DNA from: Neisseriaceae bacterium
GTDB taxonomy: Bacteria > Pseudomonadota > Gammaproteobacteria > Burkholderiales > Neisseriaceae
DNA: 64,000 nucleotides
Direction: 5' to 3'
Assembly (NCBI GenBank): GCA_017991555.1
Contig: JAGOQM010000003.1
Coordinates: forward strand, 62,001 to 126,000
The translations under genes and the position numbers were made by a program. Shown here piece after piece: positions 56,531-64,000 of this stretch (position 1 is its first letter; the number at the start of each line of letters is the position of its first letter). Below the pieces are notes generated by a model. The model saw only the letters and a list, made by a program, of their open reading frames with translations, was not told the DNA's origin and made no database searches.

Positions 56531-57231
56531 GCTTGCGCCAAGTCTGCGGCGTCGATGCCTTCTGGCAACAGGGCCAACACCACCAAGTCTTTAGGGCCGT
56601 GGGCGCCATAGGCCAAAGTTAACTGAATGTCGGCCGTTTTAGACGGCCCCGACACCAGCACCACGTTGCTGGGCATGTTTTCTGACAGCGACAAAGCCTG
56701 CATGGCGCTGAAAAAATCAGGCTGTAGCTTCTGGGTGTCAAACAGGGCGATGTGAATCGGCGGAATCAGGCTTAATGAACGCGGCTCTTGTGCGCTGGTC
56801 CACAGCAATAAGGTACCGGTTTGGGCAATCCCACAGCACACCTCGGTAAAGCCGGCGTCGGTGTCGCCAAACCAGGCGTCTTTACAGTGTTCTAAGGCCT
56901 CATCCATTACGGTGCAATGCGCACCTGGCGCCAGCTCAGGCAAGGCCTGTTGAATGGCGGCACTGGCGACGGTTCCGTTTGGCAAGGCCAAATTGGCAAT
57001 GTTTTTGGTGCGTACCACCTCGGCCAAATGGGTGAGCCAATTGGCCTGAGTCACCCAAATGATTTCGGTTTTAACCGCGCGCATGGTGGCGGCCCAATGC
57101 TTTAGGCGCGCGACATCGTCGGCCCAGGTGGCACCCATGTCTTGATAGTAAGCGGCCACGTCTGGGTGGGCGACGGGCTTGGCCTGAGCCGCCCGCAGCT
57201 TGGCAAAAATACGCTCTTTGGCTTGGCTCAT
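56527..57231 (-). CDS. lutC: L-lactate utilisation protein LutC
   Basis: The 234-residue protein is the LUD-domain subunit (LldG). CCGIAQTGTLLLWTS near residue 133 and SLIPPIHIALFDTQKL near residue 155 are the family motifs. GPSKTADIQLTLAYGAHGPKDL near residue 195 is a conserved LUD ending. The gene order here is lutA-lutC-lutB, not the more common A-B-C. It overlaps both neighbours by 4 bp. Confidence 0.92.
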   Translation of the reverse strand: MSQAKERIFAKLRAAQAKPVAHPDVAAYYQDMGATWADDVARLKHWAATMRAVKTEIIWVTQANWLTHLAEVVRTKNIANLALPNGTVASAAIQQALPELAPGAHCTVMDEALEHCKDAWFGDTDAGFTEVCCGIAQTGTLLLWTSAQEPRSLSLIPPIHIALFDTQKLQPDFFSAMQALSLSENMPSNVVLVSGPSKTADIQLTLAYGAHGPKDLVVLALLPEGIDAADLAQA

Positions 57232-58001
57232 GCGCGCTGCTCCTTCGTCCGAGCCAATAAGAAGCTGGCTAAATGCTGTGGCTTAGGCGTGTTGGCGCCT
57301 ACTTTATCAATGTGGCCACCAATGTTTAACAAGCAACCGCCGTCTGCCGTCACTACTTGATCCACTTGGGCTTCACTCAAAGCAGTCACTTTATCGCTGA
57401 CCATGGCACCGGCAATGTTCGGGTGCTTAATCGAAAAGGTGCCGCCAAAACCACAGCATTCGCTTTCGTGGTCGTGCACCACGCGCGTGACGTTACTGAG
57501 CTGGTCAATTAAGGCCCAGCTAGATTCGTGTACGTTCATTTCGCGCCGCGCGGCACAGCTGGTATGAACCGCCACCTTGGTGGCCGGTCCTAAATCTTGG
57601 GGTTGATAGCCTAAATCGGCGTATAAGAACTGGCTAAACTCCACCACTCGATCGGCGATCGCTTGTGCCTCGGCCTCTTCGGCCGTACCGGCAAACAGCT
57701 TAGGCCAATGCCACTTCATCATGCCGCCACAAGAGCCAGAGGGCACAACAATGGGCCAGTCTTCTGGAAACAGCGCCAATTGGGCTTTAGCCACGGTGCG
57801 GGCTTCATTAGGATGACCAGAAGAATAAGCAGGCTGACCACAGCAGCTTTGCGCTTGCGGATAATGTACCTGAACGCCCAATTGTTCTAATAGGGTCATG
57901 GCGTCCATGCCTGCTTCCGGCAAAAAGACGTCCAGCAGGCAGGTGCCAAAAAAGTACACGTGGGCAGGGTTATGCGATTGATCTTGGCGTGGTGGGGCCA
58001 T
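57228..58001 (-). CDS. lutA: L-lactate utilisation protein LutA
   Basis: The 257-residue protein is the LldE subunit, with two CCG-domain motifs: SCCGQPAYSSGHPNEA near residue 57 and ECCGFGGTFSIKHPNIAGAMVSDK near residue 185. These bind an unusual heterodisulfide-reductase-type Fe-S cluster. It is the promoter-proximal gene of the operon. AAAGGAGAA lies 7 bases before the ATG. The LldR-type operator is 30 bp upstream. Confidence 0.93.
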   Translation of the reverse strand: MAPPRQDQSHNPAHVYFFGTCLLDVFLPEAGMDAMTLLEQLGVQVHYPQAQSCCGQPAYSSGHPNEARTVAKAQLALFPEDWPIVVPSGSCGGMMKWHWPKLFAGTAEEAEAQAIADRVVEFSQFLYADLGYQPQDLGPATKVAVHTSCAARREMNVHESSWALIDQLSNVTRVVHDHESECCGFGGTFSIKHPNIAGAMVSDKVTALSEAQVDQVVTADGGCLLNIGGHIDKVGANTPKPQHLASFLLARTKEQRA

Positions 58002-58030
58002 TGTGCTATTCTCCTTTTATCACTTTTGGT

Positions 58031-58049
58031 AAATTGGTCAGACCAATTT
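58031..58049. promoter_or_regulatory. LldR/PdhR-type operator
   Basis: AAATTGGTC and GACCAATTT form a perfect 9-bp inverted repeat around a central A. It matches the TTGGTC-x-GACCAA pattern of PdhR/LldR GntR-family sites. It is placed between lutA and lldR, 30 bp from the lutA start. Confidence 0.85.
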
Positions 58050-58228
58050 TTTATATATATTCTTTACGTTACAACAGCTTAAGAATATTCGTCAAACTTA
58101 AAGGCTATAGAAATAATAAAGCCTTGTTTTATTAATCATTTTTACAAGCCCCACCCCATAAAAATGATAAACAAACGCTTTACCACTAACTCAATTAACA
58201 GGCCTTAAAGCGCTACAAAAGAGCATTC

Positions 58229-59002
58229 ATGATTAAGAAAAATAAAATTTACGAACAAGTCGCTGATTTAATTGAAGATAGGATTTTTCAAAACATCTAT
58301 CAGGCTGGCTTTAAGCTGCCGCCAGAACGCGTGCTGGCCGAAGAACTGGGCGTATCCCGACCATCGGTGCGCGACGCCATCAGCATGCTGGCCGCCCGCG
58401 GCCTAATCGAAAGCCGCCACGGCGATGGCCACTACGTGTCCAACCAGGTACAGCAAGATTTTATGTTGGGCTGGCAAACCCTGTTGGCCCGCCACAACTA
58501 TTTAGAAACCGACATTTTAGATTTTCGCCGCCATCTTGAAGCCACCCTAGCGGGCATGGCGGCCGAACGCCGTACCGACGCCGACCTTAAGCGCATGCAA
58601 TACTGGCTGGCGCAAATCGACCACGCTTATGAGGTTGGCGACGTGGCCAAACAGTCGGAGGCCGACGTGGGCTTTCATCAGTCAATCGCCGAGGCGTCTC
58701 ATAATATTTTGTTTGCCCAGTTTTCTAACAGCCTGCTGCGGGTGCTGCACACCCACACCAAGACCAACTTAGGCAATATGTTCGCCGTGGCCGACATGAA
58801 GGCCGAGCTGTCTACCCAGCACCATGATATTTATGTGGCCATTAAAAAGAAGCAGCCCAGCAAAGCACGCCAAATGGCGCAAAAGCACATCGACTTTATC
58901 GAGGTGTCACTACAGGCCTATCGCGACTTACAGCATCGCGAAACCATCTCGCAGGCCATTGCCGATAACGAGCAGCAGCACCGAAAATCCAGCAAGTCAT
59001 AA
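58229..59002 (+). CDS. lldR: GntR/FadR-family regulator LldR
   Basis: The 257-residue protein has an N-terminal winged helix (ERVLAEELGVSRPSVRDAIS near residues 35-55) and a C-terminal FCD domain with histidine/aspartate metal ligands. It is divergent from lutACB and the operator lies between them. Family members repress lactate genes until lactate binds. Whether it also controls lldP and dld through other sites is open. Confidence 0.9.
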   Translation: MIKKNKIYEQVADLIEDRIFQNIYQAGFKLPPERVLAEELGVSRPSVRDAISMLAARGLIESRHGDGHYVSNQVQQDFMLGWQTLLARHNYLETDILDFRRHLEATLAGMAAERRTDADLKRMQYWLAQIDHAYEVGDVAKQSEADVGFHQSIAEASHNILFAQFSNSLLRVLHTHTKTNLGNMFAVADMKAELSTQHHDIYVAIKKKQPSKARQMAQKHIDFIEVSLQAYRDLQHRETISQAIADNEQQHRKSSKS

Positions 59003-59391
59003 AGTCAACAAAAACCAACGCTGACGACAACTCAAAGCAGCACGACTGACATAAAGCGCCCTTCACGCAGACGCTTAGCCCTGCCGCCGCAGGGTGGTCG
59101 TGGCCGCTATTTCTGATCGAGGCCAACGCCCACATCGGCCCAGGCGTCTCTGCTACACCCTGCGCCTGCGCGCACACCGCTTCTCCAAATCCGTCCTGCT
59201 TTTTCTATACTGCCCTGCTGCCCTAGCCTAGCGCCTATTTCCCCCTCCTTCGAAGCACCTCGCCATACTGCCTTGCAACATGAATCGTCTTTTTTAGCCT
59301 CTATGATGTCCACAAAAGATAAGCCTCTTTGCGGCAATCAGTCCTACTATTTTCTACACAAATAGCAGTATTAAAAATAGAGGAGAATAAA
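59003..59391. other. Intergenic region, 389 bp
   Basis: Carries no gene I can support. It must hold the AtoE-type gene's promoter. A short CCCTGCCGCCGCAGGG dyad at 59082-59097 may be the lldR terminator, but it lacks a T run. Confidence 0.5.
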
Positions 59392-60717
59392 ATGATTTCT
59401 AAGCTATTGAATTTTTTTGTGAATTTCATGCAAAAATATTTACCCGACCCCTTCACCATTGCTTGGCTGATCACCCTTTTTGTGCTCATTATTGGCAGCA
59501 TCAGCGGTGAACGCACAACCCTAGAGTTAATCAATAACTGGGGCTCTGGCTTCTTTGGCATCTTACCCTTTGCCATGCAAATGACTTTGGTCGTGGTGAC
59601 TGGTTACGCCCTCGCCGCCGCGCCCATTGTGCAACGCTTTCTCAAAAGGATCGCGGCCATTCCCAAAACGCCGGCCCAGCTGATTTTGTTCATCAGTGTG
59701 GTTTCCATGGTTTTATACTATTTAAACTGGGGGCTGGGCTTAATCGCAGGGGGCATCCTGGCTCGCGAAGCCGCCAAGCTTCACCCTAAGGTCGACTTTC
59801 GACTTTTGGTGACGGCCGCTTTTTCCGGCATCATCATTACCCACGGCGGCCTTTCTGCCTCGATCCCGCTGCTCATTAACACTAAAGGCCATTTTTTAGA
59901 AGCACAAATAGGCCTGGTGCCCTTAAGCCAAACCTTATTCCACCCGCAAACGATCTTCATTACCGTGACCTTGGCCATTGTGATTCCTTTAATTTTGGTT
60001 TTGATGATGCCAAAAGAAAAAGACACCGTCGTGGCCGACCCTCGCTTATTACACGACGAAGCTGAGCTTGAAGAAGAAAGTCAGCAGGTTAAAACCCTCT
60101 CTGAAAAGCTTGATACCCACCCACTATTCAGTGCGGCCTTAGTCATCATGGGTGCTTTGTACATCGGCCAATATTTTTATGGCGGTGGTTCCTTAAACAT
60201 CAACATCTTGATTTTTATTTTCCTCACCTTAGGCGTGTGTGCCCATGGCACCTTGATTAAATACTCACGCTCAACCGTTAAAGGCGCGGCTTCGTCTGCT
60301 GGCATTATTCTACAGTTTCCTTTTTATGCCGGCATTTTAGGCATCATGGAAAGCAGCGGCCTCGTACAGCACATTTCTGATCTGTTACTACAGTTTGCCA
60401 CCTACGACTCTTTTGAGCTTTATTCTTACCTATCCTCATTAGTCATCAGCGTCTTTGTGCCTTCTGCTGGCGGCCACTGGGTCGTACAAGCCCCCATCAT
60501 GCTGCCGGCGGCAGAAGCTTTGGGCGTAGAGCCCTGGAAAGTGGCGATGGGGGTTGCTTGGGGCGAAAGCATCTGGAACATCGTTTGTCCTTTCTGGGCC
60601 TTGCCCTTACTGGCCATTGCCAAAATCAAAATCAAAGACCTCATTGGCTTCTCGGTACTGCTATTCCTAGTCGGCAACGTGGTGGCCATCACCGGTATTT
60701 TACTTTTCCCCCACTAA
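59392..60717 (+). CDS. AtoE-family short-chain fatty acid / organic-acid transporter
   Basis: The 441-residue membrane protein has about 12 hydrophobic segments. FAMQMTLVVVTGYALAAAPIVQ near residue 65, SMVLYYLNWGLGLIAGG near residue 110 and VFVPSAGGHWVVQAPIM near residue 357 are AtoE/TIGR00366-type features. It likely imports a short-chain (beta-hydroxy or beta-keto) acid. GAGGAG is 6 bases before the ATG at 59392; the earlier frame start at 59329 has no such site. It heads the three-gene operon with the dehydrogenase and BKACE. Confidence 0.88.
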   Translation: MISKLLNFFVNFMQKYLPDPFTIAWLITLFVLIIGSISGERTTLELINNWGSGFFGILPFAMQMTLVVVTGYALAAAPIVQRFLKRIAAIPKTPAQLILFISVVSMVLYYLNWGLGLIAGGILAREAAKLHPKVDFRLLVTAAFSGIIITHGGLSASIPLLINTKGHFLEAQIGLVPLSQTLFHPQTIFITVTLAIVIPLILVLMMPKEKDTVVADPRLLHDEAELEEESQQVKTLSEKLDTHPLFSAALVIMGALYIGQYFYGGGSLNINILIFIFLTLGVCAHGTLIKYSRSTVKGAASSAGIILQFPFYAGILGIMESSGLVQHISDLLLQFATYDSFELYSYLSSLVISVFVPSAGGHWVVQAPIMLPAAEALGVEPWKVAMGVAWGESIWNIVCPFWALPLLAIAKIKIKDLIGFSVLLFLVGNVVAITGILLFPH

Positions 60718-60738
60718 CTCAATTGAATTGGAGCCGTT

Positions 60739-61665
60739 ATGAAAGAACACATTGCCATTGTTGGTGGTGGCCTGATGGGCCTTGGCATTGCCAGCGTTTT
60801 TTGCCGCAACGACCATAAGGTTAGCCTATGTGAACCCGTCGCCGATCAGCGGGCCACCCTGCACCCTCGCCTTGAAGCCCTGTTGCACGACGATGGTTTC
60901 GACACGGCCAAGGCACGCTATTTAAACGTGGTCGACCGCCTCGAGGCTTTGCCCAACGATGTCACCATCGTCTTTGAAGCTGGCCCCGAAAAGCTAGCCA
61001 TTAAACAAGCCATTTTTCAGCAGCTGGTTCAAATCATGCCCGAAAAAACTTTATTGGCCAGCAACACCTCGGTGATTCCGATTACGGACATCGCCATGGG
61101 CGTGCCTTTGGCCCAGCGCCATCGTATTTTAGGCACCCACTGGTGGAATCCTGCCAACCTCATTCCGCTGGTTGAGGTCATCCGTACCGAGTATGTCCGC
61201 ACCGAAACCCTCGAACAGGCGGCGGCCTTATTAACCAAGGTGGGCAAAAAGCCTGTATTTGTTGAAAAAGACGTCACTGGCTTTATTGGCAACCGCCTCC
61301 AACACGCGCTCTGGCGTGAGGCTCAGGCTTTAATTTCGGCTGGGGTGTGCAGCCCAGAAACCATCGACATTGTGGTGAAAAATAGTTTTGGTTTAAGACT
61401 GCCGGTGTTTGGCCCCATCGAAAATGCCGACATGGTGGGGCTAGACCTCACCCTAGACATCCACAACGTTGTCCTACGCGACCTAAGCCAAGCCACAGAA
61501 CCGTTGCCCGCTTTGGTGGAATGCGTGGCCCAAAATAAGCTCGGGGCCAAAACTGGCCAAGGTTTTTTATCCTGGAACGAGCAAAAAAAGCAGCAATTAC
61601 AGCAGCACCTAAACACACACATTAAAAACATGCTCAAACAACAAGGAGGTCATCATGACCAATAA
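60739..61665 (+). CDS. 3-hydroxyacyl-CoA dehydrogenase-like NAD enzyme
   Basis: The 308-residue protein has the NAD motif IVGGGLMGLGIASVF at the start, the catalytic segment LASNTSVIPITDIA near residue 112, GTHWWNPANLIPLVEVI near residue 135 and the C-terminal dehydrogenase helix domain (DVTGFIGNRLQHALWREAQAL near residue 178). It lacks the thiolase and hydratase partners of beta-oxidation. L-carnitine dehydrogenase and L-gulonate 3-dehydrogenase belong to this fold. Next to a BKACE it probably oxidises a beta-hydroxy acid to the beta-keto acid cleaved by that enzyme. Confidence 0.86.
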   Translation: MKEHIAIVGGGLMGLGIASVFCRNDHKVSLCEPVADQRATLHPRLEALLHDDGFDTAKARYLNVVDRLEALPNDVTIVFEAGPEKLAIKQAIFQQLVQIMPEKTLLASNTSVIPITDIAMGVPLAQRHRILGTHWWNPANLIPLVEVIRTEYVRTETLEQAAALLTKVGKKPVFVEKDVTGFIGNRLQHALWREAQALISAGVCSPETIDIVVKNSFGLRLPVFGPIENADMVGLDLTLDIHNVVLRDLSQATEPLPALVECVAQNKLGAKTGQGFLSWNEQKKQQLQQHLNTHIKNMLKQQGGHHDQ

Positions 61666-62584
61666 AGTAATCATTACCTGTGCCATTACGGGCGGCATTC
61701 ATACCCCCACCATGTCACCACACTTGCCCTATAAGCCCGCAGACATTGCCAGTCAGGCCATTGCAGCAGCCGAGGCTGGGGCCGCCATCCTGCACTTACA
61801 TGCGCGCGACCCTAACACCGGCCACCCCAGCGGCGACCCTGAGATTTTTAAGCAGTTTTTAACCCCGATTCATCAACAAACCGATGCCGTCATTAACCTG
61901 ACCACGGGGGGCAGCCCCAATATGAGCCCAGAAGAACGTCTAGCGGCCGTGCTGGCCTTTGAGCCAGAGATGTGCTCATTAAACATGGGGTCGATTAACT
62001 TCAGCTTTCATCCTTTAGCCAACAAGATAAAAGACTGGGCCTTTCCTTGGGAAAAAGCTTATGTAGAAACCAGCGATGACTTTATTTTCCGCAATACTTT
62101 TAAAGACATCCACCGCACCCTGAAGCTGACTGAGGATTTAAACATTCGCTTTGAACATGAGTGTTACGACGTTGGCCACCTCTATAATCTGGCCTATTTT
62201 AGACAGCTGGGCTTACTCAAAGGGCCACTATTTGTACAGGGCGTTTTTGGTATATTGGGCGGCATTGGCTCTGACCTTAACAACCTCTTGTTCATGAAAA
62301 ATACGGCTGAACGACTTTTTGGCGATGACATCCAATGGTCTACTCTGGCCGCAGGCAAAGCACAAATGCCCATGGTAACGCACTCCGCCCTAGTGGGTGG
62401 CCATGTCCGCGTAGGGCTAGAGGACAGTCTGTTTTTAGAAAAAGGCCATTTAGCCACCAGCAATGCTGAGCAGGTTCGCAAGATTCGTGCCGTATTGGAA
62501 AATCTAGGCTATGAAATAGCCTCGCCAGCGGAAGCGCGGGCTTTATTAAACTTAAAAGGCAAAGACCAAGTCAAAATTGACTGA
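61655..62584 (+). CDS. Beta-keto acid cleavage enzyme (BKACE family)
   Basis: The 309-residue TIM-barrel enzyme has the zinc-binding motif HLHARDP near residue 48 and the conserved HSALVGGHVRVGLEDSLFL near residue 246, with the glutamate ligand in GLED. BKACEs transfer acetyl-CoA onto a beta-keto acid and yield acetoacetate plus an acyl-CoA. The substrate differs among members: carnitine-derived, 3-keto-5-aminohexanoate and others. A strong AAGGAGGT site lies inside the upstream gene, and the 11-bp overlap shows coupling. The substrate here is not fixed by the sequence. Confidence 0.9.
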   Translation: MTNKVIITCAITGGIHTPTMSPHLPYKPADIASQAIAAAEAGAAILHLHARDPNTGHPSGDPEIFKQFLTPIHQQTDAVINLTTGGSPNMSPEERLAAVLAFEPEMCSLNMGSINFSFHPLANKIKDWAFPWEKAYVETSDDFIFRNTFKDIHRTLKLTEDLNIRFEHECYDVGHLYNLAYFRQLGLLKGPLFVQGVFGILGGIGSDLNNLLFMKNTAERLFGDDIQWSTLAAGKAQMPMVTHSALVGGHVRVGLEDSLFLEKGHLATSNAEQVRKIRAVLENLGYEIASPAEARALLNLKGKDQVKID

Positions 62585-62590
62585 GTTAAG

Positions 62591-62637
62591 GCCAGCACAC
62601 AGCCATGGGGTTTGCTTCATCAAGCCTGTGTGCTGGC
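62591..62637 (+). terminator. Hairpin after the BKACE gene
   Basis: GCCAGCACACAG and CTGTGTGCTGGC form a perfect 12-bp stem with a 23-base loop, 7 bp after the stop. No long T run follows, so partial readthrough into the AraC gene is possible. Confidence 0.55.
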
Positions 62638-62684
62638 TTCAATACAGGGTTATAGTAGTGGTCATAGAAACAGGAGGATAGGCC

Positions 62685-63473
62685 ATGAACAGCCATAAAA
62701 AAAGCGTCGATCGAAACGATTACCAGCATATTCCCCAGCTCATTGGAGCCATGCCGAAGGAGTTCGTCAAAGGCTTTCACAATCTGCCCCATGCCCATGA
62801 GCGGGTACAGTTAATTTACGCCTCAGCAGGCATTATGGAAGTGAAAACGGCAGAACGCCAATGGATCCTGTCACCAGAAACCGCGCTCTTGATTCCCAAA
62901 AATCTGCTGCACGAAATGACGGCACTCAGCACCATTAGCCTACGCACTCTTTTTATCCATCCTAAAGCCTTGTCCGGCCATCAAAGCGAACAGGTTCAGT
63001 TCATTAAAGTAAACAGCTTTTTAAAAGAATTAATCATTAAAGCGGCGTCCTTGCCTATGGCCTATGACGAACATGGCATCGAAGCGAAGCTGATGGATTT
63101 GATTTTATTCGAACTCCGACACCATCAAAGCAACCATTTTGTTTTGCCCAATACGCACGATAAAAAACTGCTGCTGATTGAGCAACGCATGATGGACGAC
63201 TACGCCCTACTCGCCGAATCCATTCACTACTGGGCCAAAACGCTGCACTGCTCGACCAAAACCCTGAATCGGCTCACACACAAAGAAATCGGCATCAGCT
63301 TTCAGCTTTGGAAGCAATACATTATGATTAAGATTAGCCTCATCTTGATGGCTCAACAGCGCTCTTTAACCCAAATCGCTTATGACTTAGGCTATGCATC
63401 TTTACCCAGCTTTAGCCGTATGTTTAAAAAAATCACCGGGAAGAGCCCCAGCGACTTTACGATCAACGTTTAA
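62685..63473 (+). CDS. AraC-family regulator of the AtoE/BKACE operon
   Basis: The 262-residue protein has an N-terminal cupin-like sensing domain (about residues 20-110) and a C-terminal AraC DNA-binding domain: STKTLNRLTHKEIGISFQLW near residue 190, LTQIAYDLGYASLPSFSRMF near residue 230 and KKITGKSP after it. AGGAGG lies 7 bases before the start. It follows the BKACE gene on the same strand after a hairpin, so it is the likely regulator of the pathway. Confidence 0.88.
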   Translation: MNSHKKSVDRNDYQHIPQLIGAMPKEFVKGFHNLPHAHERVQLIYASAGIMEVKTAERQWILSPETALLIPKNLLHEMTALSTISLRTLFIHPKALSGHQSEQVQFIKVNSFLKELIIKAASLPMAYDEHGIEAKLMDLILFELRHHQSNHFVLPNTHDKKLLLIEQRMMDDYALLAESIHYWAKTLHCSTKTLNRLTHKEIGISFQLWKQYIMIKISLILMAQQRSLTQIAYDLGYASLPSFSRMFKKITGKSPSDFTINV

Positions 63474-63669
63474 AAGACCATCCCACAGCCATTGGCATGA
63501 TCAGCACCCATTGGCATGCAAACTTTGGCCTTAACGAACCCAGCCCGCGGCTTAAATCATCTTATAGGCACCACAACCGATGACCAAAACCGCGCCTTAA
63601 CCCATTATATTTTGTCTTTTTAAACAAATAGCATTATCATGGAGTGACGCTTTCTCTTTGGACTCTGCC

Positions 63670-64000
63670 ATGTCTCACGACCACGATCACGACGTCAGCG
63701 CCCTACCCGAATCGCGCTTGCGTTTGGCGTTAATCCTCACCGGCTCGTTTATGCTGATCGAGCTAATTGGCGGCTACCTCACCGGCAGCCTCGCCTTGAT
63801 TTCCGACGCCATGCACATGATGACCGACAGTATTGCGCTGTTGTTGGCCCTCATTGCCATTCATGCTGGCCGTAAAGCCGCAGACGTCTTACGCACCTAT
63901 GGCTATGCACGCTTTGAAATTTTAGCCGCCGCCGTGAATGCGCTGCTCTTGCTTGGTGTGGCATTTTATATTCTGTATGAAGCGATTAAACGCCTGTCAG
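63670..64000 (+). CDS. Cation diffusion facilitator (zinc/cadmium/cobalt efflux), C-terminus beyond the window
   Basis: The first 110 residues of a CDF-family metal efflux pump are visible. A His-rich N-terminus (HDHDHD) is followed by membrane helix 1. SLALISDAMHMMTDSIALLLAL near residue 44 is the CDF signature with the metal-binding aspartates and histidine. The YGYARFEILAAAVNALLLL stretch forms the next helix. CzcD/ZitB-like zinc export at the inner membrane is the likely role. The gene runs off the right edge. Confidence 0.9.
   Translation, partial: MSHDHDHDVSALPESRLRLALILTGSFMLIELIGGYLTGSLALISDAMHMMTDSIALLLALIAIHAGRKAADVLRTYGYARFEILAAAVNALLLLGVAFYILYEAIKRLS

Overview
The window looks like chromosome of a betaproteobacterium, plausibly near the Neisseriales. 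The support is gene order: gatCAB lies divergent to mreBCD-mrdA-rodA, DUF493-lipB-lipA are adjacent, and cca-glnD is followed by a tRNA-Thr gene. Most of the window is moderately GC-rich with tight operons. The stretch from about 38.6 to 47.8 kb is clearly AT-rich and carries insertion-sequence scars, so it looks acquired. I see no abundant 10-12 bp uptake word of the kind that fills Neisseria genomes.

1-7.4 kb is a minus-strand catabolic operon for an unidentified aromatic compound: a Rieske oxygenase with its ferredoxin and ferredoxin reductase, a small helix-turn-helix-like protein, a short-chain dehydrogenase, an extradiol ring-cleavage dioxygenase, an MFS importer and a cupin protein cut by the window edge. 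An IclR regulator sits upstream. 7.6-17 kb holds housekeeping and small genes (pdxY, an ASCH protein, a sterol-desaturase-like enzyme, queH, DUF493-lipB-lipA, a thioredoxin-like pair, a doxX gene). It also holds a MarR-controlled nitrilase-fold protein that has lost its catalytic cysteine, and a perfect 40-bp palindrome.

17-22.7 kb is the most unusual locus. Six overlapping minus-strand genes encode a FabH/OleA-like ketosynthase, an OleD-like reductase, a metallo-beta-lactamase-fold hydrolase, a CapK/PaaK-type adenylate-forming enzyme, a PAP2-type membrane phosphatase and a membrane di-iron hydroxylase. This reads as a lipid or beta-lactone-like pathway that does not match the canonical oleABCD set.

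22.9-38.6 kb is core: holA, lptE, gatB, gatA, gatC, then mreB, mreC, mreD, mrdA, rodA, marC, cca, glnD and tRNA-Thr(TGT). The AT-rich accessory region follows: a GNAT acetyltransferase, a short YadA-type adhesin, IS3 transposase remnants, a divergent AraC/cytochrome P450 pair, two small secreted proteins, a high-GC small gene with a leader-like upstream region, a GIY-YIG/DUF4357 protein and a small membrane protein. A LysE/LysR divergent pair and several palindromic intergenic repeats come next.

51.5-59 kb is a lactate-use locus (lutA, lutC, lutB, lldP, dld, with divergent lldR and a clear LldR-type operator). Two hairpin terminators separate lutB from lldP and lldP from dld. 59.4-63.5 kb encodes an AtoE-type carrier, a 3-hydroxyacyl-CoA-dehydrogenase-like enzyme, a beta-keto acid cleavage enzyme (BKACE) and an AraC regulator. 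Together these suggest uptake, oxidation and acetyl-CoA-dependent cleavage of a beta-hydroxy acid. The window ends inside a cation diffusion facilitator gene.
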